The notes: a model not told the origin generated them from the sequence alone. Shown: positions 7,664 to 14,718, numbered from the stretch's first letter. The stretch: 23,623 nucleotides of DNA from Caulobacteraceae bacterium (GCA_004144935.1 SDZP01000011.1:1-23623); one strand, 5' to 3'. A program made the numbers and translations.

Positions 7664-7697
7664 GTGAAGCACGACCTTGCGGAAAGCCGTGCTTCAC
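7664..7697. terminator. 10-bp perfect-stem hairpin between VOC-like and thioesterase genes
   Basis: GTGAAGCACG (7664-7673) pairs fully with CGTGCTTCAC (7688-7697) around a 14-nt loop. It lies 15 bp downstream of the VOC-like stop codon on the minus strand. No T-run follows, so it may be a Rho-independent-like terminator without a strong tail, or a processing or regulatory hairpin. Confidence 0.5.
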
Positions 7698-7712
7698 GCA
7701 TCGGTCCGGGCG

Positions 7713-8198
7713 TTAGAGGGGCGCGATGCCGGCGGCTTCAAGCTGGTCCATCTGGATGAGGCGCTCGTAGGGGGCGATCATGTCCTCGGGGGCCAGTTCC
7801 AGCATGACGCTGTTTTCGACCCACAGCTCGATGACCTCGAAGAAGGGCGGGGTGCCGGGTGCGCCGCGGCCGAAGCGCCGGGTGCGCCAGCCCTCGCGGG
7901 CCCCGATGGCGAGGATCTCGGTCTCGTCGGAGGCGACGGTCATCAGCAGGTGGAACGGCCAGTAGGCGGGCGGCGCGGGATTGGCGCCGGTCTCGACCGG
8001 CGCATCGCCTTCGCCGGGCTCGGCGGTGGTGGTATAGGGGTAGACCTCGATCATGGTGCCGGCCGCATCGCCGCTGACGGCCATGTAGGCGCCGGGCACA
8101 TTGCCGGGGAAGTGGAAGGCGCGGCCCTTCATAATCTCGGCCAGCACGATGGTGACATGGGCCGGATCGCGGGCGGGAATGGAGACGTGTCGGATCAT
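7713..8198 (-). CDS. VOC (glyoxalase/dioxygenase) superfamily-like protein
   Basis: The 161-residue product begins MIRHVSIPARDPAHVTIVLAEI, the usual opening of vicinal-oxygen-chelate domains, with a metal-ligand-type His near the start. It continues with IEVYPY (a candidate Glu ligand), FHLLMTVAS (second His) and ENSVMLELAPED (second Glu), giving the paired beta-alpha-beta-beta-beta layout. Substrate and reaction are unknown. The ATG at 8198 was chosen because homologous domains start here; the frame is open upstream to an ATG near 8272, but those residues do not look like part of the domain. It is divergent from the DoxX-like gene with a 117-bp gap between them. Confidence 0.65.
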   Translation of the reverse strand: MIRHVSIPARDPAHVTIVLAEIMKGRAFHFPGNVPGAYMAVSGDAAGTMIEVYPYTTTAEPGEGDAPVETGANPAPPAYWPFHLLMTVASDETEILAIGAREGWRTRRFGRGAPGTPPFFEVIELWVENSVMLELAPEDMIAPYERLIQMDQLEAAGIAPL

Positions 8199-8315
8199 TG
8201 GGGATAGCCTGTGTTGGATCGGGCCGGCCTGATAGTTCCGCAGCGTCAGCAAGTGTAGTGAATTCGCATTCATGTTCGGCGAACCGTGTGTTTCGTCAGG
8301 CCGCCCTGGAGTCCG

Positions 8316-8720
8316 ATGTCCCGCACCCGTCTCATCGCCTGCTGGATCATCGGCCCGCTCTACGCGGCCTTCGGGGTCCTGCATCTGGCCGCGGTGGACA
8401 GCTTCCTGCCGATCATGCCGGCCTGGGTTCCGGCGCCGGCCCTGGTCATCCAGCTGACCGGCTTGGCCGAGGTCGCCGGCGGGCTCGGCCTGCTGGTCCC
8501 GGGCCTACGCCGCTGGGCGGGGCTCGGCCTGGCGCTCTACGCCATCGGGGTGTTTCCGGCCAACCTGCACCATGCCTTCGGCGGCGTGCATGTGCCCGGC
8601 CTGCCGGACAGCTGGTGGTACCACGGCCCGCGGCTGGCGATGCAGCCTGTGCTGGTCATTCTGGCCCTCTGGGCCGGCGGCTGGTTGACGCCACGACAGC
8701 ATTGCGCCGGGCCGCGATAA
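8316..8720 (+). CDS. DoxX-like (COG4270-type) small membrane protein
   Basis: A 134-residue inner-membrane protein with about four predicted transmembrane helices. The pattern GVLHLAAVDSFLPIMP near residues 19-34, followed by LTGLAEVAGGLGLLVPGLRR and the diagnostic FPANLHHAF at about residues 82-90, fits the uncharacterised DoxX-like/COG4270 membrane family. The ATG at 8316 follows GGAG by 4 nt, a rather short spacing. The last residues are polar (TPRQHCAGPR). It is followed after 41 bp by the sugar symporter gene on the same strand, so co-transcription is possible. Function is unknown. Confidence 0.7.
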   Translation: MSRTRLIACWIIGPLYAAFGVLHLAAVDSFLPIMPAWVPAPALVIQLTGLAEVAGGLGLLVPGLRRWAGLGLALYAIGVFPANLHHAFGGVHVPGLPDSWWYHGPRLAMQPVLVILALWAGGWLTPRQHCAGPR

Positions 8721-8761
8721 GGCCGCACCCTCCCTTCAACAAGAAGATCGAGGAAGCGCGC

Positions 8762-10186
8762 GTGACCACTTCGGAAGCCGTCGTGCCGGCGTTCAAGCCG
8801 CCGTTGCACGTCAAGTTCGCCTATGGCCTGGGCCAGGCGGTGCAGAGCGGCGGCTTCGATGTCGCCCTGCCGTTCACCTTCTTCTACTACACCCAGGTGC
8901 TGGGCCTCTCCGGGGTGCTGACCGGGGTGGCGGTGGGCCTCAGCCTCTGCCTCGACGCCATCATGGATCCGCTGGTCGGCTCGATTTCCGACAACATCCG
9001 CTCGAAGTTCGGGCGGCGGCTGCCGCTGATGGTGATCAGCATTCCGCTGGTGGCGCTGGGCTTCGGCCTGATCTTCTCGCCGCCCAGGGACATCGCCCAG
9101 CCGCTGCTGTTCGCCTGGCTGCTGGGCGCCTCGCTGATCGCGCGCGGGGCCACCTCGCTGTTCAACGTGCCGTTCATCGCCCTGGGGGCCGAGCTGTCGG
9201 ACGGCTACCTGGAGCGGTCGCGGGTGGTGGTCTGGCGCACGCTGATCGGTCTCTTTTCGGCCATCGGCATCATCCTGCTGGCCTACCGGGTCTACCTGAC
9301 TCCGCCCGAGGGGCTGTTCAAGCTGGCCGCCTACCCGCCGTTCGGCTGGGCGGTGGCGGCGGTGCTGGTGGTCTGCATGGTCGCCTGCTGCGCCGGGGTC
9401 GCCCGCTACGCCATGGGCCTGCCGCAGACGCAGACCACCGAGCGCTCGATGCTCAGCCGGCTGCCGGGCGAGGTGAGGGAGATTTTCTCCAACCACTCCT
9501 TCCGCACCCTCTTCCTCTCCTGCCTGCTGATCATGGTGGCCATCGGGGTCAACGGCACGACGGGCGCGCACAACAACACCTATGTCTGGCGCATCGGCAC
9601 CAAGGAGATCGAACTCCTGACCTTCGTGCTGCTGGTCGGCACCCTGATCGGCGTGCCCACGGCCCCGGCCCTGGCCCGGTGGTTCGAGAAGCGCTCGGTG
9701 GTGATGATCGGCGTCACCATGCTCAACCTGGTCTGGCTGACTGCGCCGCTGCTGTGGATCAGCGGCCTTTACCGGCCGTCCGGGGCGGCCGCGATCCCGA
9801 TGCTGATGGGGATGATGATCGTCGCCGGCGTCGGCATCGGCCTGGTGCTGGTCGCCTTCCCGGCGATGATGGCCGACGCCGCCGACGAGCACGAGCTGCG
9901 CTTCGGCCACCGGCGGGAGGGACTGTATTTCTCCGGCATCACCTTCGCGGCCAAGGCGGCCAGCGGGGTGGGGGTGCTGCTGGCCGGCATCGGTCTGGAC
10001 CTGATGGGCATGCCGGCCAAGGCCGATCCCCTGGTGCCGATCGATCCGGACGCCCTGATCCGCCTGGTCATGGTGCACGGGCCCCTGGCGGCGCTGATCT
10101 CCTGCATCGGGGTGGCGCTGATCTGGCCCTACCGCATCACCCGCAAGGTCCACGACGAGATTTCGTTCAAACTGCGCGGCCGCTAG
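8762..10186 (+). CDS. MFS/GPH-family cation-coupled sugar symporter
   Basis: A glycoside-pentoside-hexuronide:cation symporter (MFS_2) of 474 residues with about 12 membrane segments. The family motif DPLVGSISDNIRSKFGRRLP lies near residues 66-85 and the second hallmark FNVPFIALGAELSDGYLERS follows near 134-153. A loop with a polar stretch around residue 235 separates the two halves. GTG at 8762 is the start, with GAGG placed 8 nt upstream; the frame is open much further upstream but only as a shadow of the preceding gene. No glycosidase or sugar catabolic gene lies nearby, so the substrate cannot be inferred. It ends convergently with nnrD. Confidence 0.9.
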   Translation: MTTSEAVVPAFKPPLHVKFAYGLGQAVQSGGFDVALPFTFFYYTQVLGLSGVLTGVAVGLSLCLDAIMDPLVGSISDNIRSKFGRRLPLMVISIPLVALGFGLIFSPPRDIAQPLLFAWLLGASLIARGATSLFNVPFIALGAELSDGYLERSRVVVWRTLIGLFSAIGIILLAYRVYLTPPEGLFKLAAYPPFGWAVAAVLVVCMVACCAGVARYAMGLPQTQTTERSMLSRLPGEVREIFSNHSFRTLFLSCLLIMVAIGVNGTTGAHNNTYVWRIGTKEIELLTFVLLVGTLIGVPTAPALARWFEKRSVVMIGVTMLNLVWLTAPLLWISGLYRPSGAAAIPMLMGMMIVAGVGIGLVLVAFPAMMADAADEHELRFGHRREGLYFSGITFAAKAASGVGVLLAGIGLDLMGMPAKADPLVPIDPDALIRLVMVHGPLAALISCIGVALIWPYRITRKVHDEISFKLRGR

Positions 10187-11114
10187 GCCTCACAGATCCC
10201 GCCGCTCCAGCCGGTCCAGCAGCAGGGCCAGCCGGTCGGCCGACGTCGGCCAGGGCCCGCGGAATCTCGTCCAGGATTTCCCGGGCCAGGAAGCCGAGCG
10301 GGCCGATGCGGCCGGCCAGGGCGCTGCCGGCCATGCCGTGCAGGGTGACGCCCCAGACCGCCGCCTGGGCCGGAACCGCGCCGCGGGCCAGCAGGCCGCC
10401 GATCACCCCGGCCAGGACGTCGCCCGAGCCGGAGGTGCCAAGGCCGACCGAGCCGCCGTCGTGGGTCCAGGTCTGGCCGCCCGGCGCGACGATGTGGCTG
10501 ATCTGGCCCTTGACCACGACCACCGCCTTGAGGGCGTCGGCCAGCCGTCGGCCGCAGCCTAGTGGATCGTCCAGCACCGCCTCCTTCTCGCAGCCGAGGA
10601 TTTGCGCCATCTCGCCGGCGTGGGGGGTGAGCACCAGCCGGTGCGTCTTGGCGGCCAGCTGGGCGATCATCGGGCCGAGACCGGTGATGGCGCCGGCGTC
10701 GAGGACGAAGGCCGGCTCCGGCAGGGCGGAGACCAGCCGCGCGGCCAGCGGACTGGCGACCGCGTCGTCGATCATCCCCGGCCCGATGATGACCGCGTCG
10801 ACCCGGCCTGCCAGCTTGATCAGCGGCCGGGCCGCCGACAGGGCGAACTCTCCGTCGGCCGTGCCCGGCACGGTGACGACACGGGCCTCCGGCATGGTCA
10901 TGGCCAGGTTGATGGCCCAGGGGGCGCAGGCGGCCATCTGCAGCTTGCCGGCCCCCGCCCGTAGCGCGCCGAGGCTGCAGAGGATGGCGGCGCCGGGCAC
11001 CTGCGCGCCGCCGGCGATGGTCAGCACCCGGCCGCGCGCATCCTTGTCCGAATGCTTGGGCGGCTGCGGCAGCGGCCAGGCCTTGAGCAGGGCCGCGGTG
11101 ATGGTCTCGCTCAT
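10167..11114 (-). CDS. nnrD: ADP-dependent NAD(P)H-hydrate dehydratase, C-terminus apparently frameshifted
   Basis: NnrD repairs hydrated NAD(P)H using ADP. Recognisable ribokinase-like-fold motifs are GRVLTIAGG (about residues 28-36), VIIGPGM, VLTPHAGEMAQI, VVVVKG and the nucleotide/catalytic block GTSGSGDVLAGVIGGLLARG. The separate NnrE epimerase domain is absent. The start ATG at 11114 overlaps the phosphatase stop (ATGA). Read as written, the protein has 315 residues and overlaps the symporter end by 20 bp, with a Gly/Ala/Pro-rich tail after IPRALADV that looks like out-of-frame translation. A one-base shift near 10236-10250 restores LADRLALLLDRLERRDL and a TGA at 10190-10192, just 3 bp from the symporter stop. 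Confidence 0.88.
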   Translation of the reverse strand: MSETITAALLKAWPLPQPPKHSDKDARGRVLTIAGGAQVPGAAILCSLGALRAGAGKLQMAACAPWAINLAMTMPEARVVTVPGTADGEFALSAARPLIKLAGRVDAVIIGPGMIDDAVASPLAARLVSALPEPAFVLDAGAITGLGPMIAQLAAKTHRLVLTPHAGEMAQILGCEKEAVLDDPLGCGRRLADALKAVVVVKGQISHIVAPGGQTWTHDGGSVGLGTSGSGDVLAGVIGGLLARGAVPAQAAVWGVTLHGMAGSALAGRIGPLGFLAREILDEIPRALADVGRPAGPAAGPAGAAGSVRPSGRAV

Positions 11115-11869
11115 CGGGCGGCGACGTTGGCGTCTGGGGCGCTGGTCACCGGGGCGCCGGCATCCTGCAGCGGGGCGACGAAGTTGTAGCGGACCAGCCG
11201 CATGTTGGCGGTGGCCTTGGGGTCCAGGTCGTATTCGGTGACCCCGCAGTTGAGGACGTCCTGCTCGGCGTCGATACTGAGGATCCGGGTCTCGTCGAGG
11301 TTTTCCAGCAGGTAGCGCAGGCAGAGCACCACCACCTGATGGCCGACGATCAGCACCCGCTGGCCGGCGTGATGCAGGCTGAGGGTGTCGAGCATGCTGC
11401 GCAGGCGCAGGATGACGTCGGCCCAGCTCTCGCCCCCCGGCGGCCGGTGATAGAACTTGCCGAGGAAGGCCCGGCGCTCGGCTTCCTCCGGAAACAGCTC
11501 GACGATGCCGGCCCGGGTGAGGCGATCGAGGACGCCGAACTCCCGCTCGCGCAGGCGTTCGTCGACGCAGTGGCCCGGCGTGTCCGGGGCGGAGCCGCCC
11601 GCTTCGGCGATCAGGTCGGCGGTGCGGCGGGCGCGCAGATAGGGCGAGGCCAGGATGACCTGCGGCCGCTCTTCCGGCGGACGGGCGGCGAACCATTGGC
11701 CCAGCGCCCGGGCCTGGGCCTCGCCGGTCTGGCTGAGGGGCACCTCGACGTCGCGCATGGCGATGTCGATGCGGCCAAGGCCGGCGGCGTCCGCCTTGTC
11801 GCGGGCGACGTTGCCGGCGCTTTCACCGTGGCGGACGATCCAGAGGCGGGCGGGCCAGCGATTGCTCAT
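11111..11869 (-). CDS. Histidine phosphatase (phosphoglycerate mutase-like) family protein
   Basis: A 252-residue member of the histidine phosphatase superfamily, clade 1. The catalytic motif is RHGES with phosphohistidine His14, preceded by strand LWIVRH; SPYLRARRTADLI supplies the second conserved arginine, and the distal catalytic His lies in LIVGHQVVVLCLRYLL. The ATG at 11869 is taken as start, although a GTG directly precedes it. The C-terminal 30 residues are probably not part of the fold. Substrate is unknown; family members range from sugar-phosphate phosphatases to mutases. It is coupled to nnrD by a 4-bp ATGA overlap, which hints at a shared metabolite-repair or nucleotide-related job, an inference only. 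Confidence 0.88.
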   Translation of the reverse strand: MSNRWPARLWIVRHGESAGNVARDKADAAGLGRIDIAMRDVEVPLSQTGEAQARALGQWFAARPPEERPQVILASPYLRARRTADLIAEAGGSAPDTPGHCVDERLREREFGVLDRLTRAGIVELFPEEAERRAFLGKFYHRPPGGESWADVILRLRSMLDTLSLHHAGQRVLIVGHQVVVLCLRYLLENLDETRILSIDAEQDVLNCGVTEYDLDPKATANMRLVRYNFVAPLQDAGAPVTSAPDANVAAR

Positions 11870-11939
11870 CACCGCCCAACGCGATGGGCGCCGGAAAGCT
11901 CCAGCGCGACAGGCGCGGCAGTTCCGGCGAAACCTGATC

Positions 11940-12488
11940 TCAGACGGTCTCCACTGTCAGCGAGCCGTTGGTGTAGACGCAGATGTCGGCGGCGATGCCC
12001 ATGGCCTTGCGGGCGATGGTCTCGGCGTCCTGATCGGTGTCGATCAGGGCCCGGGCGGCGGCCAGGGCGTAAGAGCCGCCCGAGCCGATGGCGGCGACCC
12101 CGAAGTCGGGCTCCAGCACGTCGCCGACCCCGGTGACGGTGTAGATGCTGGACCTGTCGGCGACCAGCAGCATGGCCTCCAGCCGGCGCAGGTAGCGGTC
12201 GGTGCGCCAGTCCTTGGCCAGGTCGACGCAAGCCCGGGCCAGCTGGTCTGGATACTGTTCCAGCTTGGCCTCCAGCCGCTCCAGCAGAGTGAAGGCGTCT
12301 GCGGTGGCGCCCGCGAAGCCGGCGATGACCTTGCCCCCGGCCAGACGGCGGACCTTCCGGGCCGAGCCCTTGACCACGGTGGCGCCCATCGACACCTGAC
12401 CGTCACCGGCGATGACGGTCTTGCCGTCCTTGGCGACGGCGAGGATGGTGGTGCCGTGCCAGTCGGGGAAGCTGTTGCTGTTTTGCAT
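11940..12488 (-). CDS. hslV: ATP-dependent protease proteolytic subunit HslV
   Basis: HslV (ClpQ) forms the double-hexamer proteolytic core that works with the HslU ATPase. The 182-residue length fits. The N-terminal threonine protease signature is HGTTILAV, with the catalytic Thr expected at residue 13 after removal of a 12-residue propeptide (MQNSNSFPDWHG), slightly longer than in enteric bacteria. GDGQVSMGATVVK, GFAGATADAFTLLERLE and AIGSGGSYALAAARAL follow in the canonical order. The gene ends with LTVETV. hslU is not adjacent; downstream lies the histidine phosphatase after 70 bp. It is divergent from the moeB-like gene with only 36 bp between start codons, so the two promoters must overlap the coding regions or each other. 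Confidence 0.96.
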   Translation of the reverse strand: MQNSNSFPDWHGTTILAVAKDGKTVIAGDGQVSMGATVVKGSARKVRRLAGGKVIAGFAGATADAFTLLERLEAKLEQYPDQLARACVDLAKDWRTDRYLRRLEAMLLVADRSSIYTVTGVGDVLEPDFGVAAIGSGGSYALAAARALIDTDQDAETIARKAMGIAADICVYTNGSLTVETV

Positions 12489-12524
12489 GGCACCGATGTG
12501 GCCATGCGCGGAAGTGAGGTCAAG

Positions 12525-13259
12525 GTGGCGTTCAGCGAGGGCGAGGTCGAACGGTACGCCCGCCATCTGGTGCTGCGCGAGGTCGGCGGGCCGGGACAGC
12601 AGCGGTTGAAGGCCGCCCGGGTGCTGATCGTCGGGGCCGGCGGGCTGGGCAGCCCCGCCGCGCTGTACCTGGCGGCGGCCGGGGTGGGGCGCATCACCCT
12701 GAGCGACGACGATCATGTCAGCCTGTCGAACCTGCAGCGGCAGGTGCTGTTCGCGACCGGGGACGTCGGCCAGGCCAAGACGGCGGCCGCCGCCGAGCAT
12801 CTGACGGCGCTCAATCCGCATGTGGTCGTCGAACCCGCGCCGGCCGTGACAGGCTCAAACGTCGCCGGCCTGGTCGCCGGCCACGACCTGGTGCTCGACG
12901 GGACGGACAATTTCGAGACCCGGCTACTGGTCAGCGACGCCTGCCTGGCGGCGAGGATTCCGCTGGTCAGCGGCGCCATCGGCCGCTGGACCGGGCAGGT
13001 GGGGGTGTTCGTCGGCAGGCCCTGCTACCGCTGCCTGGTGCCGGAGGTTCCGCCGGACGCCGAGACCTGCGTCGCCGTCGGCGTCGTCGGGGCCCTGGCC
13101 GGGGTGATCGGTTCGATGATGGCGCTGGAGGCGGTCAAGCTGATCACCGGGGCCGGCGAGGCGCTGGGCGGCCGGTTGCTGATCTACGACGGCCTGAACG
13201 GCGAGAGCCGCACGGTGCGGGTCGGCGCCGATCCGGCCTGTCCGGCCTGCGCGCGATAA
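12525..13259 (+). CDS. moeB: MoeB/ThiF/HesA-family adenylyltransferase
   Basis: An E1-like enzyme that adenylates the C-terminal Gly-Gly of a small sulfur carrier (MoaD or ThiS). Start chosen at GTG 12525 because GAGG sits 5 nt upstream and the product then begins VAFSEGEVERYARH, the usual family start; an ATG at 12504 is less likely. The nucleotide loop GAGGLG is at residues 37-42, DGTDNFETR and GAIGRWTGQVGVF follow, the family's cysteine lies in ETCVAVGVVG (Cys182), and zinc-binding CxxC pairs are Cys167/170 and Cys239/242. Length 244 residues with no rhodanese domain. MoeB versus ThiF cannot be decided from this gene alone, since neither moaD nor thi genes are near. Confidence 0.87.
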   Translation: MAFSEGEVERYARHLVLREVGGPGQQRLKAARVLIVGAGGLGSPAALYLAAAGVGRITLSDDDHVSLSNLQRQVLFATGDVGQAKTAAAAEHLTALNPHVVVEPAPAVTGSNVAGLVAGHDLVLDGTDNFETRLLVSDACLAARIPLVSGAIGRWTGQVGVFVGRPCYRCLVPEVPPDAETCVAVGVVGALAGVIGSMMALEAVKLITGAGEALGGRLLIYDGLNGESRTVRVGADPACPACAR

Positions 13260-13267
13260 GACAAGCT

Positions 13268-13291
13268 TTGTCGGCCGGGAGACCCTATATC
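13268..13291 (+). promoter_or_regulatory. Candidate promoter for the small-gene cluster
   Basis: TTGTCGG (13268-13274) and CCTATATC (13284-13291) match 6/7 and 7/8 positions of the Caulobacter housekeeping promoter consensus as I recall it (TTGACGS, GCTANAWC). The 9-nt gap is a little shorter than the recalled 10-14. It lies 8 bp after the moeB stop and 56 bp before the first small gene. Confidence 0.4.
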
Positions 13292-13334
13292 AACAGGGCT
13301 GAGGGTTGCGGCGCGCCGCGCCAATCTCCCGGCC
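13273..13334. repeat. Nested inverted repeats in the leader of the small-gene cluster
   Basis: GGCCGGGAGA (13273-13282) is the exact reverse complement of TCTCCCGGCC (13325-13334). Inside are CCCT/AGGG (13283-13286 with 13295-13298) and the perfect palindrome GCGGCGCGCCGC (13308-13319). The right arm ends 2 nt before the Shine-Dalgarno AAAGGA of the next gene. The left arm overlaps the candidate promoter spacer, so the structure may act at the DNA level or in read-through RNA from moeB. Confidence 0.55.
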
Positions 13335-13346
13335 CGAAAGGACGTC

Positions 13347-13475
13347 ATGTCCAGCAATCCCCCCAAGCCGCGTCATTTCCTGGGCGACAGCCGCTCGAGC
13401 GGAGCCGTGCGGGTCCCCAAGCCCGCCAATGGTTCGGGACTGAGCGATCCGCGCTCGACCCGGAGCCCCAAGTGA
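13347..13475 (+). CDS. Small basic, disordered protein (42 aa)
   Basis: A 42-codon gene beginning MSSNPPKPRHFLGDSRSS and ending TRSPK. Support is an ATG with AAAGGA 4 nt upstream, a candidate promoter, and a GTGA overlap with the next gene. The product is rich in Ser, Pro, Arg and Lys, with eight basic against two acidic residues and almost no hydrophobic core, so it is probably unstructured. No family is recognised. It could bind nucleic acid or an acidic partner, but it could equally be a leader peptide that delivers ribosomes to the following gene. Confidence 0.55.
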   Translation: MSSNPPKPRHFLGDSRSSGAVRVPKPANGSGLSDPRSTRSPK

Positions 13476-13684
13476 ACGGCTTCATGCGGTTCCTGAACGC
13501 GGTCGGCGAGGGCAGTGTCGGCCCCGCCGAGGTCAAGGCCGAGGCCTGGGCCCTGGGCGGCCGTTACCGCGGCGAGGTGCTGGAAGGCGCCCGCAGCGAA
13601 CTGGCGGCCGGCGGCAACAGCCCGCACCGCACCGCGCTGCTGAAGGCCGTGGTGCGCAACCAGCTGGCGGCCGGCAAGGCCTGA
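13472..13684 (+). CDS. Small conserved-looking protein (70 aa)
   Basis: Starts at GTG 13472, overlapping the preceding stop by 4 bp, with GGAG 6 nt upstream; an internal ATG at 13484 lacks a ribosome site. The 70-residue product reads as alternating helices: FMRFLNAVGEGSVGP, AEVKAEAWALGGRYRGEVLEGARSEL, then HRTALLKAVVRNQLAAGKA, basic at the end. The pattern of a hydrophobic helix, a Gly turn and an Arg-rich helix suggests a compact helical protein. I have a vague memory of similar small proteins in Caulobacterales but no name. It shares one base with the next start (TGATG). Confidence 0.7.
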   Translation: MNGFMRFLNAVGEGSVGPAEVKAEAWALGGRYRGEVLEGARSELAAGGNSPHRTALLKAVVRNQLAAGKA

Positions 13685-13863
13685 TGAGCGAAGAGCTGGC
13701 CCGCCTGCAGCGCGAGAACGCCTACCTCAAGAGCCGCGTCGCCCAGCTTGAGGGCGATGTCACCGACCTCGGGGCCGAGACGACCCGGCTGCGGGAAATC
13801 CTCGACACCACCATGGCCCGGCGCGCCGCCGCCCGTCCCAATCCCCTGTCCGGAGGTCAGTAA
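13684..13863 (+). CDS. Small leucine-zipper protein (59 aa)
   Basis: Starts with ATG at 13684 inside the preceding stop (TGATG). Of 59 residues, about the first 40 form an uninterrupted coiled coil: Leu at 8, 15, 22, 29 and 36 (d positions) and Leu5, Asn12, Val19, Val26, Thr33 and Leu40 (a positions). The Asn at an a position is typical of parallel two-stranded zippers such as GCN4. The tail from residue 45 is ARRAAARPNPLSGGQ, basic and disordered. Dimerisation, alone or with a partner, is the likely property; the function is unknown. The stop overlaps the next ATG by one base (TAATG). Confidence 0.75.
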   Translation: MSEELARLQRENAYLKSRVAQLEGDVTDLGAETTRLREILDTTMARRAAARPNPLSGGQ

Positions 13864-14057
13864 TGGCGTTGAGTAAGGGGCATCTGACGGCCCTGCGTAA
13901 CCTTGCCCTGAAGCGGGCCGGCAAGCCTGTCGACTTCATCAACATCGCCGACGCCCGGGCTCTGACCGAACTGGGGCTGGCGGCGCGCAGCCAGGAAGGC
14001 TGGGAGATCACCCCGGCCGGAGAAGCGGCGCTGTCGGCGCTGCCCAGCGACGACTGA
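13863..14057 (+). CDS. Small winged-helix-like protein (64 aa)
   Basis: ATG at 13863 is preceded by a strong GGAGG 6 nt upstream, located inside the previous gene. The 64-residue product has a helix (HLTALRNLALKRAG), a second helix (ADARALTELGLAAR), then a short hairpin and terminal helix (EGWEITPAGEAALSAL). The end pattern, a Leu-Gly-Leu turn followed by W-E-I-T-P-A-G-x-x-x-L, resembles the last part of many winged-helix DNA-binding domains. This is a fold impression rather than a family match. It closes the set of four coupled small genes, 39 bp before the lipoprotein gene. Confidence 0.75.
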   Translation: MALSKGHLTALRNLALKRAGKPVDFINIADARALTELGLAARSQEGWEITPAGEAALSALPSDD

Positions 14058-14096
14058 GCGGTTCAATCGCGGGCCGGGAACCGCTAGGGTGACCGC

Positions 14097-14717
14097 ATGA
14101 CCCGCACATCCCTCACCCTCATCGCCCTGCTGGCGCTGGCCGCCTGCGGCAAGCCGGCGGAGCAACAGCCGACGGCCCCGGTCGCGCCGGCCACCGAAGC
14201 CACCCTGCCCGCCGATGCGCCGGCCGCCGCTCCGGCCTGGACGGCCAGCGTCGATGGCGTCGGCCCGATCAAGGCCACGACCGCCTTCAGTCGGGACGCC
14301 ATCGCCGCCCTGTTCCCCGACTCCGAGGTCAAGGCCGCCTTTCTCAGCGAGGAGGGCGCCCAGGTTCCCATCGTCACTGTCTATGGACCGTCCGAACTGG
14401 CCATCCAGGTCAAGCAGGGCGCCGCCGAGGGCCGGATCGGCGCCATCCTGGCCCAGGGCGGCCCGGTGGTCGGGCCCCGGGGCGAGACCCTGATGGCGCC
14501 CTTCTCCGGCCTCGGCTTCAAGGCCGGCGACTGCGTGATCGGCGCCGACCGCTTCTCCGGCGCGGCCCTTTGCCGCCGGCCGGGGGCGGAAAGCCTCGCC
14601 TATGTCATCGGCGCGCGCGGCGAGCTGAAGGGCAATCCCGGCGATGCGCCCGACGCCGCCGAACTGGCCGCCAAGGGCTTCCTGCGCGAATTCCTCTGGC
14701 AGGCGCCGACCCCCTAA
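14097..14717 (+). CDS. DUF1131 (YfeY-like) lipoprotein
   Basis: A predicted lipoprotein of 206 residues: the signal peptide ends in lipobox LAAC (Cys17), followed by a Pro/Ala-rich linker to about residue 48. The folded part starts VDGVGPIKATTAFSRDAIAALFP and includes PFSGLGFKAGDCVIG and a later cysteine in ALCRR, which together line up with my memory of enterobacterial YfeY (DUF1131), an RpoE-regulated lipoprotein. The two cysteines near residues 142 and 158 correspond to conserved positions there. Role unknown; envelope location inferred. It is followed by tsaB after a single base, so the two are probably coupled. Confidence 0.65.
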   Translation: MTRTSLTLIALLALAACGKPAEQQPTAPVAPATEATLPADAPAAAPAWTASVDGVGPIKATTAFSRDAIAALFPDSEVKAAFLSEEGAQVPIVTVYGPSELAIQVKQGAAEGRIGAILAQGGPVVGPRGETLMAPFSGLGFKAGDCVIGADRFSGAALCRRPGAESLAYVIGARGELKGNPGDAPDAAELAAKGFLREFLWQAPTP

Positions 14718-14718
14718 G

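Noticed and set aside
8537..10153. Open frame of 538 codons on the minus strand opposite the symporter
   Set aside because: His/Gln/Asp-rich low-complexity translation mirroring the symporter codons; no domain and no ribosome site.
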